From NCBI RefSeq assembly GCF_002008165.1, contig NZ_MRDM01000010.1:678541-742540 (forward strand): 64,000 nucleotides of DNA, in the 5' to 3' direction. Positions 25,661 through 36,020 of the stretch are shown piece by piece. The notes beneath the pieces are model-generated. The model worked only from the letters and a program-made list of their open reading frames with translations. It was not told the DNA's origin and searched no databases. This DNA comes from Rhizobium laguerreae. Its GTDB lineage: Bacteria; Pseudomonadota; Alphaproteobacteria; Rhizobiales; Rhizobiaceae. The position numbers and the translations under genes were made by a program. Positions within the stretch are counted from its first letter, which is position 1, and each line of letters begins with the position of its first letter.

Positions 25661-26022
25661 AGAAAAAAGTGCTGACCGTGGATGATTCCCGCACCATCCG
25701 AAACATGCTTCTCGTGACGCTGAACAATGCCGGCTTCGAGACGATCCAGGCGGAAGACGGCATCGAGGGCCTCGAGATCCTCGAAGAGTCCAATCCTGAC
25801 GTCATCGTGACCGACATCAACATGCCGCGCCTCGACGGTTTCGGCTTCATCGAAGGTGTCCGCCGCAACGAGAAATATCGGGCGATCCCGATCCTGGTTC
25901 TGACCACCGAAAGCGACGCGGAAAAGAAGAACCGCGCCCGCCAGGCTGGTGCCACGGGCTGGATCGTCAAGCCTTTCGACCCGGCCAAGCTGATCGATGC
26001 CATTGAGCGTGTAACCGCTTAA
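25657..26022 (+). CDS. cheY1: Response regulator CheY1 (phosphate sink)
   Basis: 121 residues, a receiver only, with Asp9/Asp10, phospho-Asp53 (VTDINMPRLDG), Thr in VLTTES and Lys in IVKPFDP. It overlaps cheS by 4 bp and precedes cheA by 17 bp. In S. meliloti, CheY1 competes with CheY2 for CheA phosphate and does not control the motor; that role is inferred here from gene order. Confidence 0.93.
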   Translation: MKKKVLTVDDSRTIRNMLLVTLNNAGFETIQAEDGIEGLEILEESNPDVIVTDINMPRLDGFGFIEGVRRNEKYRAIPILVLTTESDAEKKNRARQAGATGWIVKPFDPAKLIDAIERVTA

Positions 26023-26039
26023 ACCCAGGATTTGCTCCT

Positions 26040-28319
26040 ATGGATATGAACGAAATCAAAGAGATCTTTTTCCAGGAGTGCGAGGAACAGCTCGCCGAGT
26101 TGGAATCCGGTCTTCTGAAATTGAATGATGGCGATCGCGATCCGGAAACCGTCAATGCGGTGTTCCGTGCCGTGCATTCGATCAAGGGTGGCGCCGGCGC
26201 CTTCGGCCTTGACGATCTGGTCGCCTTCGCCCATGTCTTCGAGACCACTCTCGATTGCGTTCGATCCAACAAGCTTGAGCCGAGCCAGGATGTCCTGAAG
26301 GTGATGCTGAAGTCGGCCGACGTGCTCGCCGACCTGACGAATGCTGCACGCGACGGCGGCAGCGTCGATGAAAGCCGCAGCCGCGGCCTCGTCAAGGAGC
26401 TCGAGGCGCTGGCCAACGGCGAATTGCCGTCTCCCTCTGCGTCAGCCGAGGCGCCTGCGCCGAAGACCGCCGCAAAAGTTGCTCCGGCCGCTCCGGCGCC
26501 GACCTCCAAGCCGACTGACGACAGCGGCTTCCAGCCGGTCCCCTTTTCCTTCGACGATTTTGGCGGCGAAGACGATGCGGGCGGCATGCCGACCTATGAA
26601 GTCATCTTCAAGCCGCGCTACGAACTCTATTCAAAGGGCAATGACGCCACCCTGCTGCTGCGTGATCTCTCGCGCCTGGGTGAAATGACGATCTATTGCA
26701 ATACGGATGACTTGCCGGGCCTCGAGGAACTCGACCCGGAAGGCGCTTATTTCTTCTGGAACGTCACGATCAAGACGGACAAGGGCGAGGACGCCATCCG
26801 CACCGTCTTCGAATTCGCCGAGTGGGATTGCGAGCTGACGGTCAAGCCGGTCGAAGAAGCAAGGGCCGGCGCCACCAGCAACGACGAACTGCCGATGGTG
26901 CCGGTTCCCTTCGATCTGTCGATCCTGGACGAAACGGGCGCAATGGAAGAAGTTTCCGCCTCGGACGCGCGGGAGACGGCCGCAGCCGTTGCTGCCGCCG
27001 AGACTGCCTCCAACGTCACGCAGATGGTCGCCGCCCGCGTCGAGAAGAAGGAATCGGCAGCCGCCGCAGCGGCCGCAGCAAGTGCCGCCGCCCAGAACAA
27101 TGCCGCCGGCGCCGGCCAGACGATCCGCGTCGATCTCGACCGTGTCGATCGCCTCATCAACCTCGTCGGCGAATTGGTCATCAACCAGGCGATGCTGTCG
27201 CAGAGCGTCATCGAGAACGACACGACCGGCACCTCTTCGATCAATATGGGCCTCGAGGAGTTGCAGCAGCTCACCCGCGAGATCCAGGACTCGGTCATGG
27301 CCATCCGCGCGCAGCCGGTGAAGCCGGTCTTCCAGCGCATGTCGCGTATCGTTCGCGAAATCGCCGACATGACCGGCAAGTCGATCCGCCTGATCACCGA
27401 GGGTGAAAACACCGAAGTCGACAAGACGGTGATCGACAAGCTCGCCGAACCGCTGACCCACATGATCCGCAATGCCGTCGACCACGGCATCGAAACGCCC
27501 GAAAAGCGCGCAGCCGCCGGCAAGAACACCGAAGGCACCGTCCGCCTGACCGCCAAGCATCGTTCGGGACGCATCCTGATCGAGCTTGCCGACGACGGCG
27601 CCGGCATCAACCGCGAGAAGGTCCGCCAGAAGGCGATCGACAACGACCTCATCCCGGCCGATTCCAACCTGTCGGACGAAGAAATCGACAACCTGATCTT
27701 CCTGCCGGGCTTCTCGACGGCCGACAAGATCTCCGACATCTCCGGCCGCGGCGTCGGCATGGACGTCGTCAAGCGCTCGATCCAGGCGCTCGGCGGCCGC
27801 ATCAACATCACCTCGAAGCCGGGTCACGGCTCGGTCTTCACCATGAGCCTGCCGCTGACGCTCGCCGTCCTCGACGGCATGGTGGTCACCGTCGCCGGCC
27901 AGACGCTGGTCGTGCCGTTGACGGCGATCGTCGAAACCCTGCAGCCGGAAGCGGCCGCGATCCACTCCTTCGGTGCGAACCACCGGTTGATCTCGATCCG
28001 CAACAGCTTCTGCCCGCTGGTCGATGTCGGCCGCATCCTGAACTTCCGCGCTACCCAGGCCAATCCGGTCGAGGGCGTGGCGCTTCTGGTGGAATCCGAA
28101 GGCGGCGGCCAGCGCGCCCTGATGGTCGACGCCATCCAGGGTCAGCGCCAGGTGGTCATCAAGAGCCTGGAAGCGAACTACACCCATGTGCCGGGCATTG
28201 CCGCCGCCACCATCCTCGGTGACGGGCGCGTCGCTCTCATCCTCGATGTCGACGCGGTCGTCGGTGCCTCGCGCGGCCAGTCGCTCAAAGCGGAAATGTC
28301 GTTAGCAGCGGTGGGATAA
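26040..28319 (+). CDS. cheA: Chemotaxis histidine kinase CheA
   Basis: 759 residues. P1 Hpt domain with phospho-His46 ([15 protein letters not shown]), an Ala/Pro linker, a P2-like region (about 180-290), a second Ala-rich linker, P3 dimerisation (about 360-430), P4 ATPase with [18 protein letters not shown] and GRGVGMDVV, and P5 CheW-like (about 610-750). It is the central kinase of the chemosensory array, autophosphorylating under receptor control and feeding CheY1, CheY2 and CheB. Confidence 0.97.
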   Translation: MDMNEIKEIFFQECEEQLAELESGLLKLNDGDRDPETVNAVFRAVHSIKGGAGAFGLDDLVAFAHVFETTLDCVRSNKLEPSQDVLKVMLKSADVLADLTNAARDGGSVDESRSRGLVKELEALANGELPSPSASAEAPAPKTAAKVAPAAPAPTSKPTDDSGFQPVPFSFDDFGGEDDAGGMPTYEVIFKPRYELYSKGNDATLLLRDLSRLGEMTIYCNTDDLPGLEELDPEGAYFFWNVTIKTDKGEDAIRTVFEFAEWDCELTVKPVEEARAGATSNDELPMVPVPFDLSILDETGAMEEVSASDARETAAAVAAAETASNVTQMVAARVEKKESAAAAAAAASAAAQNNAAGAGQTIRVDLDRVDRLINLVGELVINQAMLSQSVIENDTTGTSSINMGLEELQQLTREIQDSVMAIRAQPVKPVFQRMSRIVREIADMTGKSIRLITEGENTEVDKTVIDKLAEPLTHMIRNAVDHGIETPEKRAAAGKNTEGTVRLTAKHRSGRILIELADDGAGINREKVRQKAIDNDLIPADSNLSDEEIDNLIFLPGFSTADKISDISGRGVGMDVVKRSIQALGGRINITSKPGHGSVFTMSLPLTLAVLDGMVVTVAGQTLVVPLTAIVETLQPEAAAIHSFGANHRLISIRNSFCPLVDVGRILNFRATQANPVEGVALLVESEGGGQRALMVDAIQGQRQVVIKSLEANYTHVPGIAAATILGDGRVALILDVDAVVGASRGQSLKAEMSLAAVG

Positions 28320-28323
28320 GGGA

Positions 28324-28791
28324 ATGTCGTACACTGTAAAAAATCTGAACGAGGGGGATCGCGAGCTGATCGCGTTCCGCATCGGGGATCAGGAATTTTG
28401 CGTGAACATCATGTCGGTTCGCGAAATCCGCGGCTGGACCCCGGCAACCGCGATGCCGCATTCGCCTGGCTATATGCTGGGTGTCATCAACCTGCGCGGC
28501 GCGGTGCTGCCGATCATCGATCTTGCGGCCCGGCTCGGCATGAAGCCGGCCGATCCGACTGCCCGACATGTCATCATCGTCGCCCAGGTCCGGCGCAAGG
28601 TCGTCGGCCTGCTGGTCGATGCCGTTTCCGACATCCTGACGGTGACCGAAGAAACCATTCAGCCGACGCCCGAGATCACCTCCGAGCTCGAGCGTCAATT
28701 TGCTCGCGGCGTTCTCGCCATCGAGAAGCGCCTGATCTGCCTGATCGAACTCGAATCCCTCTTTCCAGAGACCGAAAGCGAAGCCGCATGA
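28324..28791 (+). CDS. cheW: Chemotaxis coupling protein CheW
   Basis: 155 residues, one CheW domain (about 14-145) with [17 protein letters not shown] and [19 protein letters not shown]. It links receptor tips to CheA. The gene starts 5 bp after the cheA stop and overlaps cheR by 4 bp (ATGA). Confidence 0.95.
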   Translation: MSYTVKNLNEGDRELIAFRIGDQEFCVNIMSVREIRGWTPATAMPHSPGYMLGVINLRGAVLPIIDLAARLGMKPADPTARHVIIVAQVRRKVVGLLVDAVSDILTVTEETIQPTPEITSELERQFARGVLAIEKRLICLIELESLFPETESEAA

Positions 28792-29696
28792 GTGTAATGG
28801 GCGCAAAAGATCAGAGGCAAGGATCCGACGAGGTCCTGGCGAGCGGAGAATATCCGCTGACGCGCCGCGACCTCACCGAGATCGCTGCGATGATCTATTC
28901 AGATGCCGGCATCTTCCTCAACGAGACCAAGGCGTCGCTCGTCTATTCGCGCCTGTCGAAGCATATTCGCAATCTCGGCCTGTCCGGCTTCCGGGAGTAT
29001 TGCGACCTCGTCGCTTCGCCGGCGGGTGCTGCGCCGCGTCGCGAGATGCTTTCGCATCTGACGACCAATTTTACCCGTTTCTTCCGCGAAAACCATCATT
29101 TCGACCATCTGCGCGACCATGTCCTGCCGGAGCTTCTGCAGCGGGCGAGATCGGGCGGCAGGGTGCGCATCTGGTCGGCCGCGTCCTCCGACGGGCAGGA
29201 ACCCTATTCGATCGCGCTGACGGTGCTGTCGCTGATGCCGAATGTCGCCGATTACGACTTCAAGATCCTGGCAACCGACATCGATCCGAAGATCCTCGCG
29301 ATCGCCCGGGCCGGCGCCTATGACGAGAGCGCGCTCGAAACCGTATCGCCCGCCATGCGCAAGCAATGGTTCAGCGAAGTCGAGGTGCAGGGCCGCCGGA
29401 AGTTCCAGGTCGACGACCGCGTGAAGCGGCTGATCACCTACAACGAACTGAACCTGATGGCGCAATGGCCGTTCAAGGGCAAGTTCGACGTCATCTTCTG
29501 CCGCAACGTCGTCATCTATTTCGACGAGCCGACGCAGATGAAGATCTGGCAGCGTTTCGCCGGTCTGCTGCCGGAGGGCGGGCATCTCTATATTGGCCAT
29601 TCCGAACGTGTTTCGGGCGAGGCAAAACACGTCTTCGACAATATCGGCATCACGACCTATCGCTATACGGCCAAAGGTCTCGGGAGGAAGGCATGA
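28788..29696 (+). CDS. cheR: Chemoreceptor glutamate methyltransferase CheR
   Basis: 302 residues from the ATG at 28788 inside the cheW stop; a longer open frame upstream is cheW in another frame. The N-terminal helical domain (about 20-90) is followed by the SAM-binding domain with [26 protein letters not shown] and [14 protein letters not shown]. It methylates receptor glutamates during adaptation. It overlaps cheB by 4 bp. Confidence 0.95.
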   Translation: MSVMGAKDQRQGSDEVLASGEYPLTRRDLTEIAAMIYSDAGIFLNETKASLVYSRLSKHIRNLGLSGFREYCDLVASPAGAAPRREMLSHLTTNFTRFFRENHHFDHLRDHVLPELLQRARSGGRVRIWSAASSDGQEPYSIALTVLSLMPNVADYDFKILATDIDPKILAIARAGAYDESALETVSPAMRKQWFSEVEVQGRRKFQVDDRVKRLITYNELNLMAQWPFKGKFDVIFCRNVVIYFDEPTQMKIWQRFAGLLPEGGHLYIGHSERVSGEAKHVFDNIGITTYRYTAKGLGRKA

Positions 29697-30736
29697 GCGC
29701 TCCGGCAAGGGTTCTCGTTGTTGACGACTCGCCGACGATGCGGGGGCTGATCACCGCCGTCTTGAGTTCCGATCCCGAGGTCAACGTCATCGGCCAGGCC
29801 GGCGACGCGCTGGAAGCGCGCGAGGCGATCAAGCGGCTGAACCCCGACGTCCTGACGCTCGACATCGAGATGCCGAACATGAACGGCCTCGATTTCCTCG
29901 AAAAGATCATGACGCTGCGTCCGATGCCGGTGATCATGGTATCCACGATGACCCATCGCGGCGCCGAGGCGACGCTTGCGGCGCTGGAGATCGGCGCGTT
30001 CGACTGCGTCGGCAAGCCGGCGCCGGGCGAACTCAGGCCTTTCGGCGACCTCGCCGAAAAGGTCAAGGCCGCCGCACGCACGCAACGCCAGTATTCCCAG
30101 CCCGTCGCCGCCGTCGCGCCACCACCCTCGGTCGCCGATTTCCGCGTCGGCCGCAAGATCGTTGCGATCGGCTCGTCGACCGGCGGCGTCGAGGCACTCA
30201 TTGCCGTGCTGCAGAAATTTCCGGCGAATTGCCCGCCGACCGTCATCACCCAGCATATGCCGCCGACCTTCACCAAGAGCTTCGCCGAACGGCTGAACCG
30301 CCTCTGTGCGCCGGTGGTGCAGGAAGCGACCGATGGCGCCCGGCTCGAAATCGGCAAGATCTATCTGGCGCCCGGCGGCGAACGCCACCTCCAGGTCAGC
30401 GGTGCCTCGGCGCCTTGCTGCCGTCTCATTGACCGCGCGCCGGTCAACGGTCACCGCCCCTCGGTGGACGTGCTGTTCGATTCGGTCGCGGAACTGGCGG
30501 GCCGCAATGCCGTCGGCGTGATTTTGACCGGAATGGGCCGCGATGGCGCCGCCGGATTGTTGAAAATGCGCCACGCCGGCGCCAGAACGCTCGGCCAGAA
30601 CGAAAAAACCTGTGTCGTTTACGGAATGCCAAGGGTTGCTCACGAACTTGGCGCCGTTGAGCAGCAGCTGCCGCTGTCTGCCATCGGTGAAGAAATATTG
30701 AAAATGACAGCCGCCCGAAAGGAAGGGACCGAATAA
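29693..30736 (+). CDS. cheB: Chemoreceptor methylesterase/deamidase CheB
   Basis: 347 residues from the ATG at 29693. The N-terminal receiver (about 5-120) has phospho-Asp57 ([12 protein letters not shown]). The C-terminal esterase (about 155-340) has Ser162 in GSSTGG, His188 in TQHMPP and the catalytic Asp in GMGRDGAAG. Phosphorylation by CheA relieves inhibition, and the enzyme removes methyl groups or deamidates receptors. Confidence 0.96.
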   Translation: MSAPARVLVVDDSPTMRGLITAVLSSDPEVNVIGQAGDALEAREAIKRLNPDVLTLDIEMPNMNGLDFLEKIMTLRPMPVIMVSTMTHRGAEATLAALEIGAFDCVGKPAPGELRPFGDLAEKVKAAARTQRQYSQPVAAVAPPPSVADFRVGRKIVAIGSSTGGVEALIAVLQKFPANCPPTVITQHMPPTFTKSFAERLNRLCAPVVQEATDGARLEIGKIYLAPGGERHLQVSGASAPCCRLIDRAPVNGHRPSVDVLFDSVAELAGRNAVGVILTGMGRDGAAGLLKMRHAGARTLGQNEKTCVVYGMPRVAHELGAVEQQLPLSAIGEEILKMTAARKEGTE

Positions 30737-31126
30737 ATGTCGCTCGCGGAGAAAATCAAAGTTCTGATCGTCGACGATCAGGTAACGAGCCGGTTGCTGC
30801 TCAGCGATGCGCTGACCCAGCTCGGTTTCAAGCAGATCACGTCGGCCGGTGACGGTGAGCAGGGCATGAAGATCATGGCCGAGCAGCCGCACCACCTGGT
30901 AATCTCGGACTTCAACATGCCGAAGATGGATGGCATCGGCTTCCTTCAGGCGGTGCGCACCAACCCCAACACCAAGAAGGCGGCCTTCATCATCCTGACC
31001 GCCCAGGGCGACCGCGCACTGGTGCAGAAGGCGGCCCAGCTCGGCGCCAACAACGTGCTCGCCAAGCCGTTCACGATCGAGAAGATGAAAGCGGCCATCG
31101 AAGCCGTGTTTGGAGCCCTGAAATGA
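30737..31126 (+). CDS. cheY2: Response regulator CheY2 (motor effector)
   Basis: 129 residues, a receiver with Asp13/Asp14, phospho-Asp58 ([12 protein letters not shown]), Thr in ILTAQGD and Lys in LAKPFTIEK. It begins directly at the cheB stop and overlaps cheD by 4 bp. In S. meliloti, CheY2 is the form that slows the unidirectional flagellar motor. The assignment rests on gene order and sequence. Confidence 0.94.
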   Translation: MSLAEKIKVLIVDDQVTSRLLLSDALTQLGFKQITSAGDGEQGMKIMAEQPHHLVISDFNMPKMDGIGFLQAVRTNPNTKKAAFIILTAQGDRALVQKAAQLGANNVLAKPFTIEKMKAAIEAVFGALK

Positions 31127-31677
31127 TCACTGAGGGGGCAGCCCGCCGCGTGCACATCATTCAGGGCGAGTATAAGGTTCTGAACGATCCGAATGCGGTC
31201 CTCTCGACCATTCTCGGTTCGTGCGTGGCTGCGTGCCTCAGAGATCCTGTCGCCGGTGTCGGCGGTATGAACCACTTTCTGCTGCCCGGTTCGGCGACGT
31301 CGCCGACGTCAGGCGGCGATGCCACGCGGTACGGCGTGCATCTGATGGAACTGCTGATCAACGGTCTCCTGAAGCAGGGCGCCCGGCGCGACCGGCTGGA
31401 GGCAAAGATCTTCGGCGGCGCGAAGACGATCTCGACATTCTCCAATGTCGGTGAGCAGAACGCGGCCTTCGCCGTGCAGTTCCTGAGGGATGAAGGCATT
31501 CCGGTGGTCGGTTCCTCGACCGGCGGAGAGCATGGACGCAAGCTTGAATATTGGCCGGTCTCCGGTCGTGCCCGGCAATACCCCCTGACCGGCGCCGAAA
31601 CGCAGAGAACCGTCGCTCTCGAGCAGCGCCCCGCCACTCCGCAGAAGCCCGTCGAAACCAGTATCGAATTTTTTTGA
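31123..31677 (+). CDS. cheD: Chemoreceptor glutamine deamidase CheD
   Basis: 184 residues. The catalytic Cys lies in [12 protein letters not shown] and the His in [10 protein letters not shown], about 17 residues apart as in known CheD. The KIFGGAKT segment is also typical. It deamidates receptor glutamines and may bind phospho-CheY or CheC-type partners. It is translationally coupled to cheY2 by a 4-bp overlap. Confidence 0.93.
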   Translation: MITEGAARRVHIIQGEYKVLNDPNAVLSTILGSCVAACLRDPVAGVGGMNHFLLPGSATSPTSGGDATRYGVHLMELLINGLLKQGARRDRLEAKIFGGAKTISTFSNVGEQNAAFAVQFLRDEGIPVVGSSTGGEHGRKLEYWPVSGRARQYPLTGAETQRTVALEQRPATPQKPVETSIEFF

Positions 31678-31693
31678 TGGCGAGGATTTTCAT

Positions 31694-32083
31694 ATGACAT
31701 TTACCCAGATGATGGAGCCGCCTGCGCCTGTCGAAGCGCTGAGCGACATCCTGATGCGCATCGTGTCCGAACTGCACGATGTCGCCTATCTCATCGAGCG
31801 TATCGAGCCGCAGCTTCTCGACCTCGGCGGCGCCGAAATCCTGAATTCGCCGGATGCCATGAAGGTCATGCAGGGCATCGATCTGGCTGTGCAGAAATCA
31901 CGCGGCCTTGCAGAATTCATCGACACCATCACCGGCGAAATCCCGCACGGCTGGGCAGTCGACGTCGCAACCGCGCTCAGCCTCGTCAAGCTGGCGGAGA
32001 TGCAAAAGGCATTGGGCGGCGCCACACGTCACGGCCACTCCCAGCCATTGAGCAAGGCAGCCGGCGACTTCGATTTCTTCTAG
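31694..32083 (+). CDS. cheT: CheT, candidate CheY phosphatase
   Basis: 129 residues, mostly helical, at the tenth position of the che operon, where S. meliloti has cheT. Residues 63-67 read DLAVQ, matching the DxxxQ catalytic motif of CheZ phosphatases (Asp and Gln one helical turn apart). No CheZ, CheC or CheX gene is visible in this window. The C-terminus ends GDFDFF, a hydrophobic tail that could bind a partner, as the CheZ tail binds CheY. The phosphatase role is inferred from the motif. Confidence 0.82.
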   Translation: MTFTQMMEPPAPVEALSDILMRIVSELHDVAYLIERIEPQLLDLGGAEILNSPDAMKVMQGIDLAVQKSRGLAEFIDTITGEIPHGWAVDVATALSLVKLAEMQKALGGATRHGHSQPLSKAAGDFDFF

Positions 32084-32128
32084 AACGACCCGTTTTTCTC
32101 CGAGTCACGGAAACGCTCTCTCTTTGTT

Positions 32129-32180
32129 CTAGCGCAATTCCGGACGCAACCGCTGCGCACTTTTGCTGGAATTACTTTAG
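32129..32180. repeat. Intergenic repeat, family B, copy 2
   Basis: CTAGCGCAATTCCGGACGCA then ACCGCTGCGCACTTTTGCTG and GAATTACTTTAG match the copy at 15394-15442 with a few changes and a 3-bp length difference. The outer arms AATTCC/GGAATT can pair. It lies between cheT and fliF. Confidence 0.75.
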
Positions 32181-32290
32181 GCCTTTTCGCTCCCGCACGC
32201 TCTCACGAAACGCTCGCACAAGTTTCGCCGACTATTCGTCAGATGAGGCAATAAGCCTGCTTTGTCTTTGACGGATCGTGCGAGAACAGA

Positions 32291-33982
32291 ATGAATCTGT
32301 TAAATCAATTAGTTCAGATCTTTAAGAACTTCGGTTCCCTGGGCCGAACACGCCTGATGATTCTCGGAGGTGTCGGTGCCGTCTCCATCGCAATCGTCCT
32401 TGCGGCCGCCCTTTTCGTCAACAAACCGGCACAGGAAACGCTCTATGTCGGTCTGGACTCGCCGGATCTCAACCAGATCAGCATGGCGCTTGCCGAAGCC
32501 AACGTCGATTTCCAGGTTGGCACGGACGGCTCCAGCATCAGTGTTCCCGCGGGGATGACGGGCAAGGCCCGCCTGATGCTTGCCGAGCGCGGCCTGCCGA
32601 ACAGCGCCAATGCCGGTTACGAACTCTTCGACAATGTCGGCTCCCTCGGCCTGACCTCCTTCATGCAGGAGGTAACGCGGGTTCGAGCGCTGGAGGGCGA
32701 AATCGCCCGCACCATCCAGTCGATCTCTGGTATCACCGCCGCGCGCGTTCATATCGTCATGCCGGAGGTCGGAAACTTCCGGAAGGCGGAGCAAAAACCG
32801 ACCGCATCCGTCATGATTCGCGCGAGCGCCACCACCGGGCGGAGCGCGGCGACCTCGATCCGCCACCTCGTCGCCTCGGCCGTGCCGGGGCTTGACGTCG
32901 ATGACGTGACGATCCTGGATTCCGCCGGCCAACTGCTCGCTTCCGGCGACGAGGCGAGCAACAGCTCGCTGAACCGCTCGCTCAACATCGTTCAGAACGT
33001 TCAGCAGGAAGTCGAATCCAACATAGACAAGGCGCTGGCACCCTTCCTCGGCATGGACAACTTCCGCTCCAGCGTCACCGCCGATCTCAACACCGACGCC
33101 CAGCAGATCCAGGAAACGGTTTTCGATCCTGAATCCAAGGTCGAACGCTCGGTCCGCTCGACGAAGGAAGCCCAGCAGTCGCAGCAGAAGCAGTCCGATA
33201 GCGCGACGACGGTCGAACAGAACATTCCGCAGGCGGCTCCCGAGGCCGGCGGCTCCGCCGGGCCTGAATCGCAGGACAAGTCCGACAAGCGCGAAGAGCA
33301 GACCAACTACGAAATCAACAGCAAGACGACGGCGACGACCCGCAGCAGCTATAAGGTCGAAAAGCTTTCGATCGCCGTGGTGGTCAACAAGGGCCGCATC
33401 GCCAAGATGGTCGGTGAGCCCGCCGATCAGACCAAGGTCGACGCCTATCTTGCCGAAATGCAGAAGATCGTCGCGTCGGCGGCCGGCATCGACGCCAAGC
33501 GCGGCGACGTCGTCACCGTGACGGCCATGGACTTCCTCGAGAACCAGTTGCTCGAAGACGCCACCGGCGGTGTCCGCGTCATGGACATGCTGAGCCGCAA
33601 CCTTGCCGGCATCATCAACTCGCTCGCCTTTGTCGCGGTCGCCTTCGTGGTGGTCTGGATGGGCCTGCGGCCTCTGGTGCGCAGCATCAACGGCAACGGC
33701 AGCTCCGCGGCTTTCGGCGACGCGACGCCGGAAGCGGCCGGCCTCGAGCTTCCGGACTTCGCGCCTGCATCGGCAGCACCCGGCGGCGCTCTCATGGACG
33801 GCTTCGGGTCCGACTTCGGCTTCGACAGTACCGAAGACCTGCTCAGCCTCGGCGACGACGATGGAAACTTCAATCGCCGTGTCAAGGAAGGTCCGGAACG
33901 CAAGCTTTCCCGTATGGTCGAGATCAACGAGGAACGCGCCGCGAAAATCCTCAGGAAATGGGCGATCGACGAAGCAGCGTAA
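32291..33982 (+). CDS. fliF: Flagellar MS-ring protein FliF
   Basis: 563 residues. Membrane helix about 24-44, ring-building motifs (about 45-300) including VHIVMPEVGNFRKAEQKPTASV, a charged Gln/Ser-rich stretch (about 290-345), a second membrane helix about 437-457, and a C-terminal FliG-binding tail (about 530-563). It forms the inner-membrane base of the flagellum. It follows the che operon after 207 bp that include repeat B. Confidence 0.96.
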   Translation: MNLLNQLVQIFKNFGSLGRTRLMILGGVGAVSIAIVLAAALFVNKPAQETLYVGLDSPDLNQISMALAEANVDFQVGTDGSSISVPAGMTGKARLMLAERGLPNSANAGYELFDNVGSLGLTSFMQEVTRVRALEGEIARTIQSISGITAARVHIVMPEVGNFRKAEQKPTASVMIRASATTGRSAATSIRHLVASAVPGLDVDDVTILDSAGQLLASGDEASNSSLNRSLNIVQNVQQEVESNIDKALAPFLGMDNFRSSVTADLNTDAQQIQETVFDPESKVERSVRSTKEAQQSQQKQSDSATTVEQNIPQAAPEAGGSAGPESQDKSDKREEQTNYEINSKTTATTRSSYKVEKLSIAVVVNKGRIAKMVGEPADQTKVDAYLAEMQKIVASAAGIDAKRGDVVTVTAMDFLENQLLEDATGGVRVMDMLSRNLAGIINSLAFVAVAFVVVWMGLRPLVRSINGNGSSAAFGDATPEAAGLELPDFAPASAAPGGALMDGFGSDFGFDSTEDLLSLGDDDGNFNRRVKEGPERKLSRMVEINEERAAKILRKWAIDEAA

Positions 33983-33985
33983 AGG

Positions 33986-34010
33986 AAAGGCCGGGCAACC
34001 GGCCTTTTTT
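33986..34010 (+). terminator. Rho-independent terminator after fliF
   Basis: A 9-bp stem, AAAGGCCGG/CCGGCCTTT, with a GCAA tetraloop is followed by TTTTTT and starts 4 bp after the fliF stop. It ends the che-fliF transcription unit. Confidence 0.85.
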
Positions 34011-34429
34011 CATATCGGTACCAAAGCTGGATTTCCTGACCGCTGTTGCTGAAAACCATGACCGGCTATGTGAGAGACTTGGGGCATGACAATCAGGGTT
34101 GGGAATTCGAACAACACTATAGACCCGACTCCTTAAATGCGGCTGTAACGCGACATGATGAGAGGGATTCGCGTAAAACGCGAAGCTGGTTGCGATGCCG
34201 CCAGAATCACCTTAGCCTCCTTAGATCTTGAAGGCTGGAACGAGTGGTCGAATCAGTGCATTGGCGACAGCGAAAGTAAATCCCTAGAAGTCGGAGATGG
34301 TGATTTGCATCGGCTGGCTTACCCTTAGGTGATTCGAAATGGGATTCGAGCGGGACTTGACCTGAATCCTTTACAGAAAAAATGCTGTTGCACCGAGTTC
34401 GATCGTTTCTCAGCCGCAGGACATTGCCA
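34011..34429. other. Non-coding region upstream of visN
   Basis: About 420 bp with stop codons in most frames and no convincing gene. It contains a 7-bp inverted repeat, TTCGCGT-AAA-ACGCGAA (34168-34184), which could be an operator or hairpin. The visN promoter is expected here, but no clear -35/-10 pair was picked out. Confidence 0.45.
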
Positions 34430-35176
34430 ATGGATATGAATGTAATTCAGGCGAGCAAAGGCGAGAGGCATATGGCGAATTTCGCGAGTGCGGTGGTGCC
34501 GGATCTGCTGCCGCGCGATGAGCTGCTCCAGCGCCTCCACGGCGTTGCCAGCACCGGCAGGTTGCAGTCTGGTCTGCGCGCTCTGACGGATTACGTGGGT
34601 GCTTCGCACTACCTTCTGGCGCGCTGCGATCTCCTTCAGGAAAGTGGCCTCGATTTCATCGTTTCGTCGGACTGGCCTTTCGATCTGGTCAGGGACATCG
34701 CCAATGATCTGGTCCGCGGCTATGCCCGCTCGACAGAGCTGGAAAAATGCATGCAGGTCTTCCAGCCGAATTTTGCTCTTCTGCCTGACAGTGCCGAGAT
34801 TCCGGATGGCGCCAGCCGCCAATATTGTTCGGTGACCTTCAATGTCGGCCGGTCGCGGCTGGCCTTGATGTTCCTGTTCGGCGAGGGGTTCATCCTTTCG
34901 CCGGAGCGCCTGCGGGACGTAGGCCTGCTTGCAGGTTATGTCGCGAGCTTCCTGCGCTGCGGTGGTACGAAGGTCGATCGCGATTTCGAATTGACCGACC
35001 GCGAGCTGGAATGCCTGTTCTGGATCGCCGAAGGCAAGACCAGCGACGAGATCGCGATGATCCTCGGAATCTCTCGCAATACCATCAACAACTACATCAC
35101 CAGCGTGATGCGCAAGACGGCGACCAAGACCCGGTCCGAGGCCATTGCCTTCGCCGTCCGCAATAATCTCGTATAG
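34430..35176 (+). CDS. visN: LuxR-type master regulator of motility VisN
   Basis: 248 residues from the ATG at 34430; an upstream in-frame ATG (34382) and a downstream one (34472, near a GAGAGG site) are alternatives. The N-terminal sensor-like region is about 25-180, and the C-terminal LuxR HTH about 190-245 (LTDRELECLFWIAEGKTSDE, ISRNTINNYITSVM). In S. meliloti VisN and VisR act as a heteromer at the top of the flagellar hierarchy and activate rem. It lies 8 bp before visR and within the cluster as in that species. Confidence 0.92.
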   Translation: MDMNVIQASKGERHMANFASAVVPDLLPRDELLQRLHGVASTGRLQSGLRALTDYVGASHYLLARCDLLQESGLDFIVSSDWPFDLVRDIANDLVRGYARSTELEKCMQVFQPNFALLPDSAEIPDGASRQYCSVTFNVGRSRLALMFLFGEGFILSPERLRDVGLLAGYVASFLRCGGTKVDRDFELTDRELECLFWIAEGKTSDEIAMILGISRNTINNYITSVMRKTATKTRSEAIAFAVRNNLV

Positions 35177-35184
35177 GGGGATCT

Positions 35185-35931
35185 ATGGGCTATCCAGCAG
35201 GCAGGACGATGAGCAGCGCCGAGCAGCTGCGCACGGTGCGTGTGAACAGGATTTCCAGCCGGTCCGATCTTTTTCCGCGGCTGATCGCGATGCAGAAGCT
35301 CGCCGATGCGCAAGGCTTCGCGATCTTCCGCGTCAGCGGCTCGGGCCTTCCGGCAAAGCAGAGGCTTGTCTGCGAGCTTGAGAACTGGGGTTCTTCCAAT
35401 GCCGGTTTCGGCAAGGCCTTCACGGATGCCTACGGCGATATTCTTCTCGATCATATCGACAAGTCGCTGCTGCCGCTCTCATGGGCCGGCGGTTACGACC
35501 GTGCGGCACCCGGTCCGGCAGACTTCTCGCCGTTCATGACGCGACTGCAGGACGGTATTCTGCCCTTCTCCGGACTTGCCTTTCCGGTGCGGCTCGGCGC
35601 CGTCGGCAATGGTTTCATCCTTTTCACCGGCGATGAGATCGACCCTTCGAGCGATACCATCGTCGAGCTGCACGGTCGCTGCTGCCACATCATGATGGAC
35701 CTGCTCTCGCTCGACGAACGCCGCACGGCTGCCGCCGAGGCGCTCAGCGAACGCGAGATCGCCTGTCTGCAGCTTGCCGGCGACGGCCGCATCAGCGAAG
35801 AGATTGCCGACAAGCTCGGCCTGTCCGTGCACACCGTGAACGCCTATCTCGGCTCGGCGACCATCAAGCTCGATTCCGTCAATCGTATCCAGGCGATCGC
35901 TAAGGCGATCCGGCTCGGTTATATCAGCTGA
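35185..35931 (+). CDS. visR: LuxR-type master regulator of motility VisR
   Basis: 248 residues from the ATG at 35185, with a GGGGGA ribosome site. Sensor-like N-terminal region about 15-175, HTH about 185-245 (LSEREIACLQLAGDGRISEE, LSVHTVNAYLGSA). It is the partner of VisN, and co-transcription is expected from the 8-bp gap. The ligand, if any, is unknown. Confidence 0.92.
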   Translation: MGYPAGRTMSSAEQLRTVRVNRISSRSDLFPRLIAMQKLADAQGFAIFRVSGSGLPAKQRLVCELENWGSSNAGFGKAFTDAYGDILLDHIDKSLLPLSWAGGYDRAAPGPADFSPFMTRLQDGILPFSGLAFPVRLGAVGNGFILFTGDEIDPSSDTIVELHGRCCHIMMDLLSLDERRTAAAEALSEREIACLQLAGDGRISEEIADKLGLSVHTVNAYLGSATIKLDSVNRIQAIAKAIRLGYIS

Positions 35932-36020
35932 ACCCGCCCAGTCCTTGACCGCAACGGACGCTGTCAAGCTTTGACTTGTTGTCCAAGTCGAAATGAAAGC
36001 GCGATTGTCTCGAAAGAAAG

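Noticed and set aside
26631..28187. 518-codon minus-strand open frame opposite cheA
   Set aside because: Antisense shadow of CheA codon bias with no recognisable motif.
28398..29696. Longer CheR reading starting at 28398
   Set aside because: The first 130 residues are cheW in another frame; the ATG at 28788 inside the cheW stop gives the normal CheR length.
34046..34231. 61-codon open frame between fliF and visN
   Set aside because: No ribosome site, no hydrophobic or domain pattern; it spans a likely regulatory region with a hairpin.
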